Shown one piece after another: positions 18,103 to 25,471 of a stretch of 64,000 nucleotides of DNA; positions within the stretch are counted from its first letter, which is position 1, and every line of letters starts with the position of its first letter. A program made the position numbers and the translations under genes. Source of the DNA: Desulfospira sp963664655 (GTDB taxonomy: Bacteria; Desulfobacterota; Desulfobacteria; Desulfobacterales; Desulfobacteraceae); NCBI GenBank assembly GCA_963664655.2, contig OY761554.1, forward strand, positions 248,001 to 312,000, in the 5' to 3' direction. The notes under the pieces were generated by a model. That model worked only from the letters and a program-made list of their open reading frames with translations, did not search any database and was not told where the DNA came from.

Positions 18103-20439
18103 ATGGATAAAAAATACGGCGTATATATCTGCACAGGTTGTGGAATCGGCGATACCCTGGACATGGAAGCTCTGGAGGGTGTTCCGGACGAAGAAGGTGT
18201 CAATTGCACCACCCATCCGTTCCTGTGCTCCAAAGAAGGCGTGGAACTCATCCAGAAAGATATTGATGAAGGCAAATGCAATACCATGGTCATTGCGGCC
18301 TGTTCCAGAAGGGTCAATTTTGACGTATTCAATTTTGACGGGTGTATTGTTGAGCGCGTGAACTTAAGAGAAGGCGTGGTATGGCCTCATTCCAGGGAAA
18401 CCTACCCGGCCCTTACCGAAGAACAGAAGGATGATGAGGAACATTTTGATCCCATTCAGATGAAGGCTGAAGATTATCTCAAAATGGGCATGATCCGCAC
18501 CGAAAAAGTTAAACTGCCCGCACCCTATAAAACCGAGTCTTTTTCCAAGAAAATTCTGGTTCTCGGCGGCGGTGTAACCGGCATGGCGGCGGCTTTGGAT
18601 GCGGCCAAAACCGGTTATGACGTTACCATTGTTGAAAAAACCGCTGCCTTGGGGGGCTATGCGGCCAAGCTCAGAAGCCAGATGCCGGTCAAGGAGCCCT
18701 TTGAATCGCTTCAGGCCCCGGTAGTGGACGCCATGGTCCAGGAGATCCAGAGTTTCTCCAATATTGATGTCAGGACCAGCTGCGAAGTGGCCCGTATTGC
18801 CGGACAGCCCGGTGAGTTTACCGTTACCTTTAAGAAACCCGGCGAAAAAGTCCCCTTTGACGTTCCCTTCCCACTGCCTGAAGAAATGCTGGTGGATGAG
18901 AAAGGAAAAGAACTCAACGCCGAAGCCGCCCATGCCAAATACCTTGAGTATAACAAAGGCAAAGAAGACATCCTGAAACTGGACCCCAAAGGAGAACTTT
19001 ACGGTGCGGTTGTTCTGGCAGCCGGATGGCGGCCCGACGTCCTGAAGGGTGACGCATTTGGCCACCTTGGGCTGGACCTGCCCGACGTCATCACCAACCA
19101 CGAATTTGAGCAGATTGCCGCCAAGGGAAAAATCGTGAAACCCTCTGACGGAAAAGAAGCCAAGAGCGTGGTCTTCATCCAGTCTCCGGGCAAGGATGAG
19201 GATGATTCCGATTTTGAATACACCGGTTCCGTTACCTCCCAGGTGGCCTTGAAACAGGCCCGATATGTCAGAGAAGACTACGAAGACGGCAAAGCCTATA
19301 TCATCTACCAGCATATGAGAACCCCGGGCCTCCAGGAAAACTTTTACAAAAGCATGCAGCAGGATGACGGTGTTTTCATGACCAAAGGTGCGGTCACCCA
19401 GGTTGAAGCCCAGGGCGGCGGCCTTGCGGTATCCGCCACCAACACCCTTCTTGGGGACAACTTGGCAATTCAGGCTGACCTGGTTGTGGTTGCCAGCGGT
19501 ATGGTACCGGTGACCAAAGATGATCCCGTCATCAATCTGGCTTACCGCCAGGGCCCGGGATTCAGGGACAACGATATCTTTGGCCAGTATGCCGACTCCA
19601 ACTATATCTGCTTTCCTTATGAGACTCAGAGAACCGGCATTTACGCGGCCGGTACCGTAAGGCGGGCCATGACCATTGAAGAATGTATCGAGGATGCATC
19701 CGGTGCTGCTCTCAAAGCCATTCAGTGTATTGAAAGCGCCAACCGCGGCATGGCTGTTCACCCCAGATCCGGCGACATGACCTATCCGGACTTTTTCTTC
19801 CAGAGATGTACCCAGTGCAAGAGATGTACGGTTGAGTGCCCCTTTGGCGCTCTGGACGACGATGAAAGAGGAACCCCCAAGGCCAACCCGACCCGGTGTC
19901 GCCGCTGCGGTACCTGCATGGGCGCCTGCCCGGAAAGAATCATCTCTTTTGCCGATTACACCATTGACAGTATTGGTTCCCAGGTCAAGGCTGTGGGCGT
20001 TCCCTCTGAAGACGACTATGATGAACCGCCTCTGCGCTTCCTTGCTCTGATATGTGAAAATGATGCCTTCCCTGCCCTTGATATGGTGGGCATGAACAAA
20101 ATAGATTATTCTCCCAATGTCCGGGTTATTCCGGTCCGGTGTCTGGGGTCTGTGAACACCATCTGGATCAAAGACGCCCTGGCCCAGGGCATGGACGGTG
20201 TTATTCTCATCGGATGCAAACACGGTGATGATTACCAGTGCCATTTTGTCAAAGGTTCCGAGCTTGCCGAAATCAGGGTCAAGAAAATCGGGGATGCCCT
20301 GGCCAGCCTGGCCCTTGAAGAAGAGCGCGTGGCCTTTGCAGAGGTTGCCATTGATGAATATGATAAACTTCCCGGAATCATCAATGAATTTGTAGACGAA
20401 GTTGAAGGCCTTGGTCCGAACCCCTTTAAAGGATTCTAA
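18103..20439 (+). CDS. qmoB: Quinone-interacting membrane-bound oxidoreductase, subunit B (HdrA/MvhD fusion)
   Basis: The open frame starts at 18094, but AGGAGG (18086-18091) is only 2 bases from that ATG and 11 from the ATG at 18103. The protein MDKKYGVYICTGCGIGD from 18103 matches known QmoB starts, so 18103 is chosen (778 residues). Order: an N-terminal CTGCGIG HdrA region, an FAD motif (LVLGGGVTGMAAALDAAKTG), two 4Fe-4S motifs (CTQCKRCTVECPFGA; CRRCGTCMGACPERI) near 565-615, and a C-terminal MvhD/FlpD domain with Cys clusters (VIPVRCLGSVN; IGCKHGDDYQCHF). MvhD-like domains exchange electrons with partner oxidoreductases, so this is the likely contact with AprAB or a bifurcation partner. 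Lies between qmoA and qmoC. Confidence 0.96.
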   Translation: MDKKYGVYICTGCGIGDTLDMEALEGVPDEEGVNCTTHPFLCSKEGVELIQKDIDEGKCNTMVIAACSRRVNFDVFNFDGCIVERVNLREGVVWPHSRETYPALTEEQKDDEEHFDPIQMKAEDYLKMGMIRTEKVKLPAPYKTESFSKKILVLGGGVTGMAAALDAAKTGYDVTIVEKTAALGGYAAKLRSQMPVKEPFESLQAPVVDAMVQEIQSFSNIDVRTSCEVARIAGQPGEFTVTFKKPGEKVPFDVPFPLPEEMLVDEKGKELNAEAAHAKYLEYNKGKEDILKLDPKGELYGAVVLAAGWRPDVLKGDAFGHLGLDLPDVITNHEFEQIAAKGKIVKPSDGKEAKSVVFIQSPGKDEDDSDFEYTGSVTSQVALKQARYVREDYEDGKAYIIYQHMRTPGLQENFYKSMQQDDGVFMTKGAVTQVEAQGGGLAVSATNTLLGDNLAIQADLVVVASGMVPVTKDDPVINLAYRQGPGFRDNDIFGQYADSNYICFPYETQRTGIYAAGTVRRAMTIEECIEDASGAALKAIQCIESANRGMAVHPRSGDMTYPDFFFQRCTQCKRCTVECPFGALDDDERGTPKANPTRCRRCGTCMGACPERIISFADYTIDSIGSQVKAVGVPSEDDYDEPPLRFLALICENDAFPALDMVGMNKIDYSPNVRVIPVRCLGSVNTIWIKDALAQGMDGVILIGCKHGDDYQCHFVKGSELAEIRVKKIGDALASLALEEERVAFAEVAIDEYDKLPGIINEFVDEVEGLGPNPFKGF

Positions 20440-20475
20440 CGATCGGTTACCCATACAATATGGAGGTGTAAAAAT

Positions 20476-21681
20476 ATGTCTGAAAAATATCTTGCTCAAC
20501 CGGATCTTGGCTTTATTGCCCAGGTAAGGGGTTTAGGCGGAGAGACATTAAAAAAATGTTTTCAATGCGCCACATGTTCTGTTGCCTGTCCTATTGCTCC
20601 GGAAGACAGCCCGTTTCCCAGAAAAGAAATGATCGCTGCGTCCTGGGGGCTTAAAGACAAACTTATCGGCAACGGTGACATCTGGCTTTGCCATCAATGC
20701 GGGGACTGCAGTGACCTTTGTCCCCGGGGTGCAGCGCCTGGTGATGTTCTGGCGGCCATCCGGTCTGCGGCCATTACCGAGTATGCCCAGCCCAAGGCTC
20801 TGGCCTATGCGGTCAATGACCCTAAAAAACTGCCCCTGCTGATCGGCATTCCGGCGGTCTGGTTCGCATTTCTTGCCTTTATCACCATGAACCTTGGCGG
20901 AACCATGGAAAAGATTTTCCATGCCCTGTTCGGGGATGCCCTTGGCGGCCGGCTTCACTGGTCTCATGCCCATGAAGGGGCCGAGCATGTAATTGCCCAT
21001 GCCAACTTTATCTCCACGTGGTTTGTGGACATGACCTTTGTGCCCACCGCTATTTTTGCCACCATTATTTTCCTGCTGGCGTTAAAACGGTTTACGGTTG
21101 ACATTCATAACAATGCGGTTCTGGAAGGAAAGACCGATAAAACAGACCTGGACTACAAAGGATTGTTCCAAGCCCTTTTAAAGGTTATTCCCACAGTTCT
21201 AAAGCATGAAAAATTTAATGAGTGCGAAGCCAATAAAGACCGGGCTACCCCGCATATGATGGTGCTGTATGCCTTTATCGGCCTTTTTATTGTAACGGCT
21301 GTCTGCGGGACCATGCTTTACCTTGGCGGCTATCCCGGACCTTATCCCCAGCTGAATCCCATAAAATGGCTGGCCAATATTGCCGGCGTTGCCCTGGTGA
21401 TCGGTTCAGGGATCATGATCAAAAACAGACTGGACAACAAAGATCAGGTCACTGCTTATAAAGACTGGTTTATCCTGGGGATTGTGTTTGCCTTAGGCCT
21501 GACCGGCATGCTGACCGAAATGGCACGTCTGGCCCATCTGGAGTGGATTTCATACATTATCTACTGGCTCCACCTGATTGCTGTTTTCAACCTGTTTGCC
21601 TATCTGCCCTTTTCCAAAATGGCTCACCTGGTTTACCGGCTGGTGGCCATGGCGTATGCGGAATACGGCAATAGAAAATAA
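20476..21681 (+). CDS. qmoC: Quinone-interacting membrane-bound oxidoreductase, subunit C
   Basis: 401 residues. The N-terminal HdrC-like part has two 4Fe-4S motifs, CFQCATCSVACPI near 33-45 and CHQCGDCSDLCPRGAAPGDV near 73-92. The C-terminal ~260 residues form a NarI/HdrE-like membrane domain with about six helices (for example VWFAFLAFITMNLG and MMVLYAFIGLFIVTAVCGTM) containing histidines suited to haem b. It is the quinol-oxidising membrane anchor of the complex. The start is preceded by GGAGG with 6-8 bases spacing. A strong terminator follows, ending the operon. Confidence 0.97.
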   Translation: MSEKYLAQPDLGFIAQVRGLGGETLKKCFQCATCSVACPIAPEDSPFPRKEMIAASWGLKDKLIGNGDIWLCHQCGDCSDLCPRGAAPGDVLAAIRSAAITEYAQPKALAYAVNDPKKLPLLIGIPAVWFAFLAFITMNLGGTMEKIFHALFGDALGGRLHWSHAHEGAEHVIAHANFISTWFVDMTFVPTAIFATIIFLLALKRFTVDIHNNAVLEGKTDKTDLDYKGLFQALLKVIPTVLKHEKFNECEANKDRATPHMMVLYAFIGLFIVTAVCGTMLYLGGYPGPYPQLNPIKWLANIAGVALVIGSGIMIKNRLDNKDQVTAYKDWFILGIVFALGLTGMLTEMARLAHLEWISYIIYWLHLIAVFNLFAYLPFSKMAHLVYRLVAMAYAEYGNRK

Positions 21682-21719
21682 GCCCATTTAAGCTGGATTT
21701 TCCAGCGTTTTAAAATTGA

Positions 21720-21750
21720 GGGGGGCTGATTCATCAGCCCCCCTTTTTTT
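21720..21750 (+). terminator. Intrinsic terminator after qmoABC
   Basis: An 11-bp perfect stem (GGGGGGCTGAT with ATCAGCCCCCC) has a 2-base TC gap at the tip, so the actual loop is slightly larger. It is followed by seven T residues at 21744-21750. Confidence 0.9.
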
Positions 21751-21854
21751 CTTGCTTTTTTCGCCAAACAATATTATGGCACTTGCAATCGCACATTCAC
21801 ATTAACCGGTATGATCGGCGGATTCTGGAAATGAACGCACAAGGAGGCATTGCT

Positions 21855-22055
21855 TTGTTGCAGGGTAAGATTAAGTGGTTTAATTCTAAGAAAGGGTTCG
21901 GTTTTATTGAGCAAGAAGATGGAGAAGACGTGTTTGTTCATTATTCGGTCATAGAGATGACCGGATTCAAAACACTCAACGAAGGGGATCGGGTTGAATT
22001 TGAAATCCAGGAAAGCGGCAGAGGGCTTGCGGCGACCCGGGTTGTAAAAGCTTAA
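21855..22055 (+). CDS. Cold-shock-domain protein (CspA family)
   Basis: 66 residues when started at the TTG at 21855. The frame is open further upstream (ATG at 21783), but AAGGAGG (21841-21847) sits 7 bases before this TTG and the family always starts at xLQGKIKWFN. RNP1 (KGFGFI, residues ~14-19) and RNP2 (DVFVHY, ~26-31) are intact. It is a single-strand nucleic-acid-binding RNA chaperone. The gene is monocistronic, with a strong terminator upstream and a convergent gene downstream. Confidence 0.93.
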   Translation: MLQGKIKWFNSKKGFGFIEQEDGEDVFVHYSVIEMTGFKTLNEGDRVEFEIQESGRGLAATRVVKA

Positions 22056-22075
22056 GGCTTGTTTGACACCCGCTT

Positions 22076-22606
22076 CTAGTTTTCTATTCCCTCCCGGGAG
22101 GTCAGCCCCATGGTATTGTAATAATGGCGGATTTCATTCATTTCTGTCACCAAATCGGCCGTTTCCATTAAGCTGTCAGAAGCCCTCCGGCCGGTAAGAA
22201 TCAATTCCGTTGATCTGGGCTTGTCCTGTATTAATGTCAGGACTTCTTTTTCTGAAATCAAGCCAAACCATACCGCCACAATGATCTCATCCATGATCAC
22301 GATATCATGGGCATTCTTTTTAAAAACCGTTTTCATCCGGGCCATCCCTTTTTGGGCCATCGCCCGGTGAAACTCTACATCCTGATCCTTTGTGATAAAG
22401 GCCTCACTGCCGAACTGCTCCACCTCGACTCCGGGCAGGTATTTAATGGCGGTTAACTTCCCCATAGTGCTTGCCCTTTCATAAACTGCCCGATAAACAA
22501 CCCTAAGCCCTCTTCCACAGGCCCTGACAGCCAGTCCAAGGGCAGCCGTTATTTTTCCCTTTCCGTCTCCAGTGTAGATATGAATGTACCCTTTTTCCAT
22601 CATCAA
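22076..22606 (-). CDS. cobO: Cob(I)alamin adenosyltransferase (CobO/BtuR type)
   Basis: 176 residues. The P-loop reads YTGDGKGKITAALGLAVRAC (usual GKGKTTA, with Thr replaced by Ile), which is the family's inverted ATP-binding loop. DIVIMDEI and ILTGRRASDSLMETADLVTE near 150-165 complete the BtuR/CobO signature. The enzyme adds the 5'-deoxyadenosyl group to cob(I)alamin or corrinoid intermediates. It stands alone and converges on the cold-shock gene. The Thr-to-Ile change in the P-loop is slightly unusual. Confidence 0.93.
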   Translation of the reverse strand: MMMEKGYIHIYTGDGKGKITAALGLAVRACGRGLRVVYRAVYERASTMGKLTAIKYLPGVEVEQFGSEAFITKDQDVEFHRAMAQKGMARMKTVFKKNAHDIVIMDEIIVAVWFGLISEKEVLTLIQDKPRSTELILTGRRASDSLMETADLVTEMNEIRHYYNTMGLTSREGIEN

Positions 22607-22672
22607 AATTCCAGTATAATTAAATTAAATTAATAAATGCTTAAATTAATGATTGCATAATTTTTTTTTTAC

Positions 22673-22678
22673 TATAAT
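22673..22678 (+). promoter_or_regulatory. Probable -10 element for leuB
   Basis: A perfect TATAAT lies 40 bp before the leuB TTG start, in a strongly A/T-rich divergent region (22607-22717) with ten consecutive T residues just upstream. No good -35 at 16-18 bp was found (TTGCAT is 14 bp away), so the promoter is only partly supported. Confidence 0.4.
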
Positions 22679-22717
22679 ATAAACCCATATCAAATAACAG
22701 TAATTGAGGAGCTAATT

Positions 22718-23797
22718 TTGAATAAAATCGCGGTATTGGCTGGAGATGGAATCGGGCCTGAGGTCATGGTCCAGGCAGTAAAAATCCTTGAAAAAACCGG
22801 GGAAAAATTTGGATTTGCGTTGACCTTTGAGGCGGCAGATGTCGGCGGCGCGGCCATTGATAACCATGGAAAGGCGCTTCCCGAGGCCACCTTATCCTTA
22901 TGCCGGAACAGTGATGCCATCTTATTTGGTTCGGTGGGGGGCCCTAAATGGGAAAGCCTTCCCCCGGAACAACAGCCTGAAAGAGGTGCCCTGCTACCCT
23001 TAAGAAAGCATTTTAACCTGTATTGCAACTTTAGACCTGCCAAGATATTCCCCAGCCTTGCTGCGGCCTCTCCGTTAAAGCCAGAGATAGTCGGGGACGG
23101 GTTTGATCTTCTGTGTGTAAGGGAATTGACCGGTGGGATCTATTTTGGTGAGCCAAAGGGCAGAAAAGGAACCGGCAGGGATGAAACCGCCTTTGATACC
23201 ATGGTTTATTCACGGTATGAAATTGAAAGAATCGCCCGAATGGCCTTTGAGGCCGCCAGAATCAGAAAAAAGAAAGTCACCTCAGTAGACAAAGCCAATG
23301 TGTTATTTTCCATGGTCCTCTGGCGGGAGGTGGTCATGGAAGTGGCCAAAGAATATCCGGATATTGAGCTTAACCATATTTATGTGGACAATGCCACCAT
23401 GCAGCTGGTTAAAAATCCCCATCAGTTTGATGTTCTGTTGTGCGGCAACATGTTCGGGGATATTATTTCAGATGAATGTGCCATGATCACGGGGTCCATG
23501 GGACTGCTGGCGTCAGCAAGCCTGAATGAGGATAATTTCGGCCTTTATGAGCCGGCCGGCGGATCAGCCCCGGACATCGCCGGAAAAGGGATTGCCAACC
23601 CCATTGCCCAGATCCTGTCCGGGGCAATGATGCTCAGGTATACCTTTGGGTTTATTGAGGCGGCGGATGCCATTGAAACGGCTGTTTCAACTGTACTGGC
23701 CAAAGGAATTCTGACTATGGACCTGGCAGGGGATACAACAAAGGCGGTAAATACAGAACAAATGGGGCAGGCCATTTTAAAAGAACTGGACCGATAG
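22718..23797 (+). CDS. leuB: 3-isopropylmalate dehydrogenase
   Basis: 359 residues, starting at TTG (22718) with GAGGA seven bases upstream. It has the family start (IAVLAGDGIGPEVMVQAVKI), the NADH/substrate loop (VRELTGGIYFGEPKG), the catalytic K-x-N (SVDKANVLFSMVLWREV) and the metal-binding YVDNATMQLV / GNMFGDIISDE. The GSMGLLASASLNED block is normal for LeuB. Oxidative decarboxylation of 3-isopropylmalate is the third step in leucine synthesis. The gene is isolated from leuCD here. A TATAAT (22673-22678) in the very A/T-rich region upstream is the likely -10. Confidence 0.96.
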   Translation: MNKIAVLAGDGIGPEVMVQAVKILEKTGEKFGFALTFEAADVGGAAIDNHGKALPEATLSLCRNSDAILFGSVGGPKWESLPPEQQPERGALLPLRKHFNLYCNFRPAKIFPSLAAASPLKPEIVGDGFDLLCVRELTGGIYFGEPKGRKGTGRDETAFDTMVYSRYEIERIARMAFEAARIRKKKVTSVDKANVLFSMVLWREVVMEVAKEYPDIELNHIYVDNATMQLVKNPHQFDVLLCGNMFGDIISDECAMITGSMGLLASASLNEDNFGLYEPAGGSAPDIAGKGIANPIAQILSGAMMLRYTFGFIEAADAIETAVSTVLAKGILTMDLAGDTTKAVNTEQMGQAILKELDR

Positions 23798-23812
23798 ATA
23801 GCCCATAAATTG

Positions 23813-23848
23813 AAAAAGGCCTTTCAGGTTATCCTGAAAGGCCTTTTT
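23813..23848 (+). terminator. Intrinsic terminator after leuB
   Basis: A 16-bp perfect stem (23813-23828 with 23833-23848, loop TTAT) has an A-run on the left arm and a T-run on the right. It works in both directions: it closes leuB on the plus strand and lies just downstream of the minus-strand tRNA-Asp/tRNA-Val pair. Confidence 0.92.
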
Positions 23849-23855
23849 TATTTTG

Positions 23856-23932
23856 TGGCGGGAGTGACGAGACTCGAACTCGCGGCCTCTAGCGTGACAG
23901 GCTAGCGTTCTAACCAACTGAACTACACCCCC
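23856..23932 (-). tRNA. tRNA-Asp (anticodon GTC)
   Basis: 77 bases including an encoded CCA. The acceptor stem is GGGGGTG/CACTCCC with one G-U pair, the anticodon loop is CTGTCAC and the T-arm is GTTCGAGTC. Discriminator base is G. Lies 26 bp from tRNA-Val and probably shares its transcript. Confidence 0.96.
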
Positions 23933-23958
23933 GGGTAAACCCTGTATTTTTCTTATTC

Positions 23959-24034
23959 TGGTGGGCGATGCAGGGCTTGAACCTGCGACTTCAACCTTGT
24001 AAGGGTTGCACTCTCCCAACTGAGTTAATCGCCC
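23959..24034 (-). tRNA. tRNA-Val (anticodon TAC)
   Basis: 76 bases with an encoded CCA. The acceptor stem is GGGCGAT/ATCGCCC (perfect), the anticodon stem CAACC/GGTTG carries loop CTTACAA, and the T-arm is GTTCAAGCC. It is the upstream member of the Val-Asp tRNA pair on the minus strand. Confidence 0.96.
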
Positions 24035-24243
24035 GAAAAACAGGAGGATTTATACCAGCATCAGATATTGAAGTCAAGTGGAATTTAATGAATAATTTGT
24101 TTTTGATCAATAATATTTTAACCGGCCGGGTTTAAAAAAATTTTTGTTTTGGCGCCCCGCAAAAAAGAGGGGTGTCAAAGCCCGGGTATTTTTGAAAAAC
24201 CAAATGGTTTTATAAGCCATTGCCTTGCAACGGGAGGCGTATC

Positions 24244-24291
24244 ATGGTATATTCAAATCCACATATAGTTAATATTCAACATTTTCTATAA
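24244..24291 (+). CDS. Possible 15-codon leader peptide upstream of rho
   Basis: A short frame MVYSNPHIVNIQHFL has GGGAGG 6-8 bases before its ATG and ends 100 bp before the rho start. E. coli rho also has a leader peptide and autoregulates in its leader, so this is a possible counterpart. It is small enough to be chance. The rest of the 359-bp gap (24035-24393) is A/T-rich and shows no other gene; the leader presumably spans most of it. Confidence 0.3.
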   Translation: MVYSNPHIVNIQHFL

Positions 24292-24393
24292 CTGGGCTAT
24301 TTTTTCTTTTCTTTCGTGGCAACATTAGTCCGTAAAAAAACAGTGAATCCTTGAAATTTTTTAATAACATAAAACACCGGCTAAGGAGTTGAT

Positions 24394-25464
24394 ATGGAAC
24401 CCGTTCAGGGACACCTGGAAATTATGGACAAAGGGTTTGGATTTTTAAGAGAAATTGAGGAAAATTTTCAGCCCCGGCCTGAAAATCCTTACGTTTCCAA
24501 TGCGCTGATCCGGAAGCTCAACTTAAGGGAAGGAAGTTTCATTAAAGGTTTCGGGGAAAAAAAAGGGCCTGACAATCCAAATCTGGCGTTAAACCGGGTT
24601 GAAACGGTTAATGAATTTCCCCTTGATGTTTTTTTGAGCTTTCCCATGCTTCAGGACCAGACCAGCGTCAATCCCTATGAAAGATACTTTCTGACTCAAG
24701 ATGAAGACGATATTACCGGCAAGGCCTTAGACCTGATCGTTCCCATTGGCATGGGCCAGAGAGGGTTGATCATCGCACCGCCCAAATCAGGGAAAACCAC
24801 CATTTTGCGGCACATGGCCAACTCCATTGTCCACAACCATCCCGAAGCCAGGGTCTTTATTCTCCTGGTAGATGAGCGGCCTGAAGAGGTGACGGATTTT
24901 CAGCGGGGGCTCAAAGAAGCCCATATTCTTTACTCTTCGGCCGACCAGCAGATTGGCCAGCACATGCGGATGACACGGCTTGCCATTCATACGGCCATTC
25001 GTTGTGCCGAGATCGGGCAGGATGCCGTGGTATTTATCGACTCCCTCACCCGGATGACCCGGGCCTTTAACGCGGACACGGACAGTTTTGGAAAAACGCT
25101 GACCGGCGGCCTTGGAGCCAATGCCATGGAATTTCCCAGAAAAATTTTCGGTGCCGCACGAAAACTGGAAAACGGCGGATCTTTAACCATCATTGCCACC
25201 ATCCTTGTGGACACCGGCTCCAAAATGGATGATATTATTTTTCAGGAATTTAAAGGGACCGGAAATATGGACCTTTTCCTGTCCAGGGAGTGCGCAGAAC
25301 ACCGGGTCTGGCCGGCCATCAATATCAATAAATCAGGCACCCGAAAAGAAGACCTGCTCATGGACAAAGAAGAGCAGGAAGAAATTATCGCCATTCGAAG
25401 AAGCATTGCCACAAAAGACGAAGTGACTGCAATGTCTGAGTTTATCTCTCACCTGGAAGGATAA
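24394..25464 (+). CDS. rho: Transcription termination factor Rho, short divergent form
   Basis: 356 residues, against about 420 for standard Rho. It begins directly in the RNA-binding cold-shock-like domain (GHLEIMDKGFGFLR) and lacks the ~48-residue N-terminal helical domain. The motor has GMGQRGLIIAPPKSGKTTIL (Walker A, ~128-147), LLVDERPEEVTDFQRG (Walker B/catalytic Glu, ~160) and GAARKLENGGSLTIIAT with the R-loop. The stretch equal to EPASRHVQVAEM in E. coli reads ADQQIGQHMRMTRLA, a clear departure near the secondary RNA-binding Q-loop region. AAGGAG precedes the start. The gene ends 7 bp from the convergent lon gene. Either this genome's only Rho is unusual or it is a second copy; that cannot be told here. 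Confidence 0.9.
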   Translation: MEPVQGHLEIMDKGFGFLREIEENFQPRPENPYVSNALIRKLNLREGSFIKGFGEKKGPDNPNLALNRVETVNEFPLDVFLSFPMLQDQTSVNPYERYFLTQDEDDITGKALDLIVPIGMGQRGLIIAPPKSGKTTILRHMANSIVHNHPEARVFILLVDERPEEVTDFQRGLKEAHILYSSADQQIGQHMRMTRLAIHTAIRCAEIGQDAVVFIDSLTRMTRAFNADTDSFGKTLTGGLGANAMEFPRKIFGAARKLENGGSLTIIATILVDTGSKMDDIIFQEFKGTGNMDLFLSRECAEHRVWPAININKSGTRKEDLLMDKEEQEEIIAIRRSIATKDEVTAMSEFISHLEG

Positions 25465-25471
25465 GAGACCG

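Noticed and set aside
18364..20499. 711-codon open frame on the minus strand opposite qmoB
   Set aside because: It lies exactly over qmoB and arises from its codon bias; no protein family matches, no ribosome site.
23777..24019. 80-codon minus frame over tRNA-Val and tRNA-Asp
   Set aside because: Typical artefact frame across tRNA genes.
24172..24190. Possible terminator or attenuator in the rho leader
   Set aside because: The stem is short with mismatches and no T-run.
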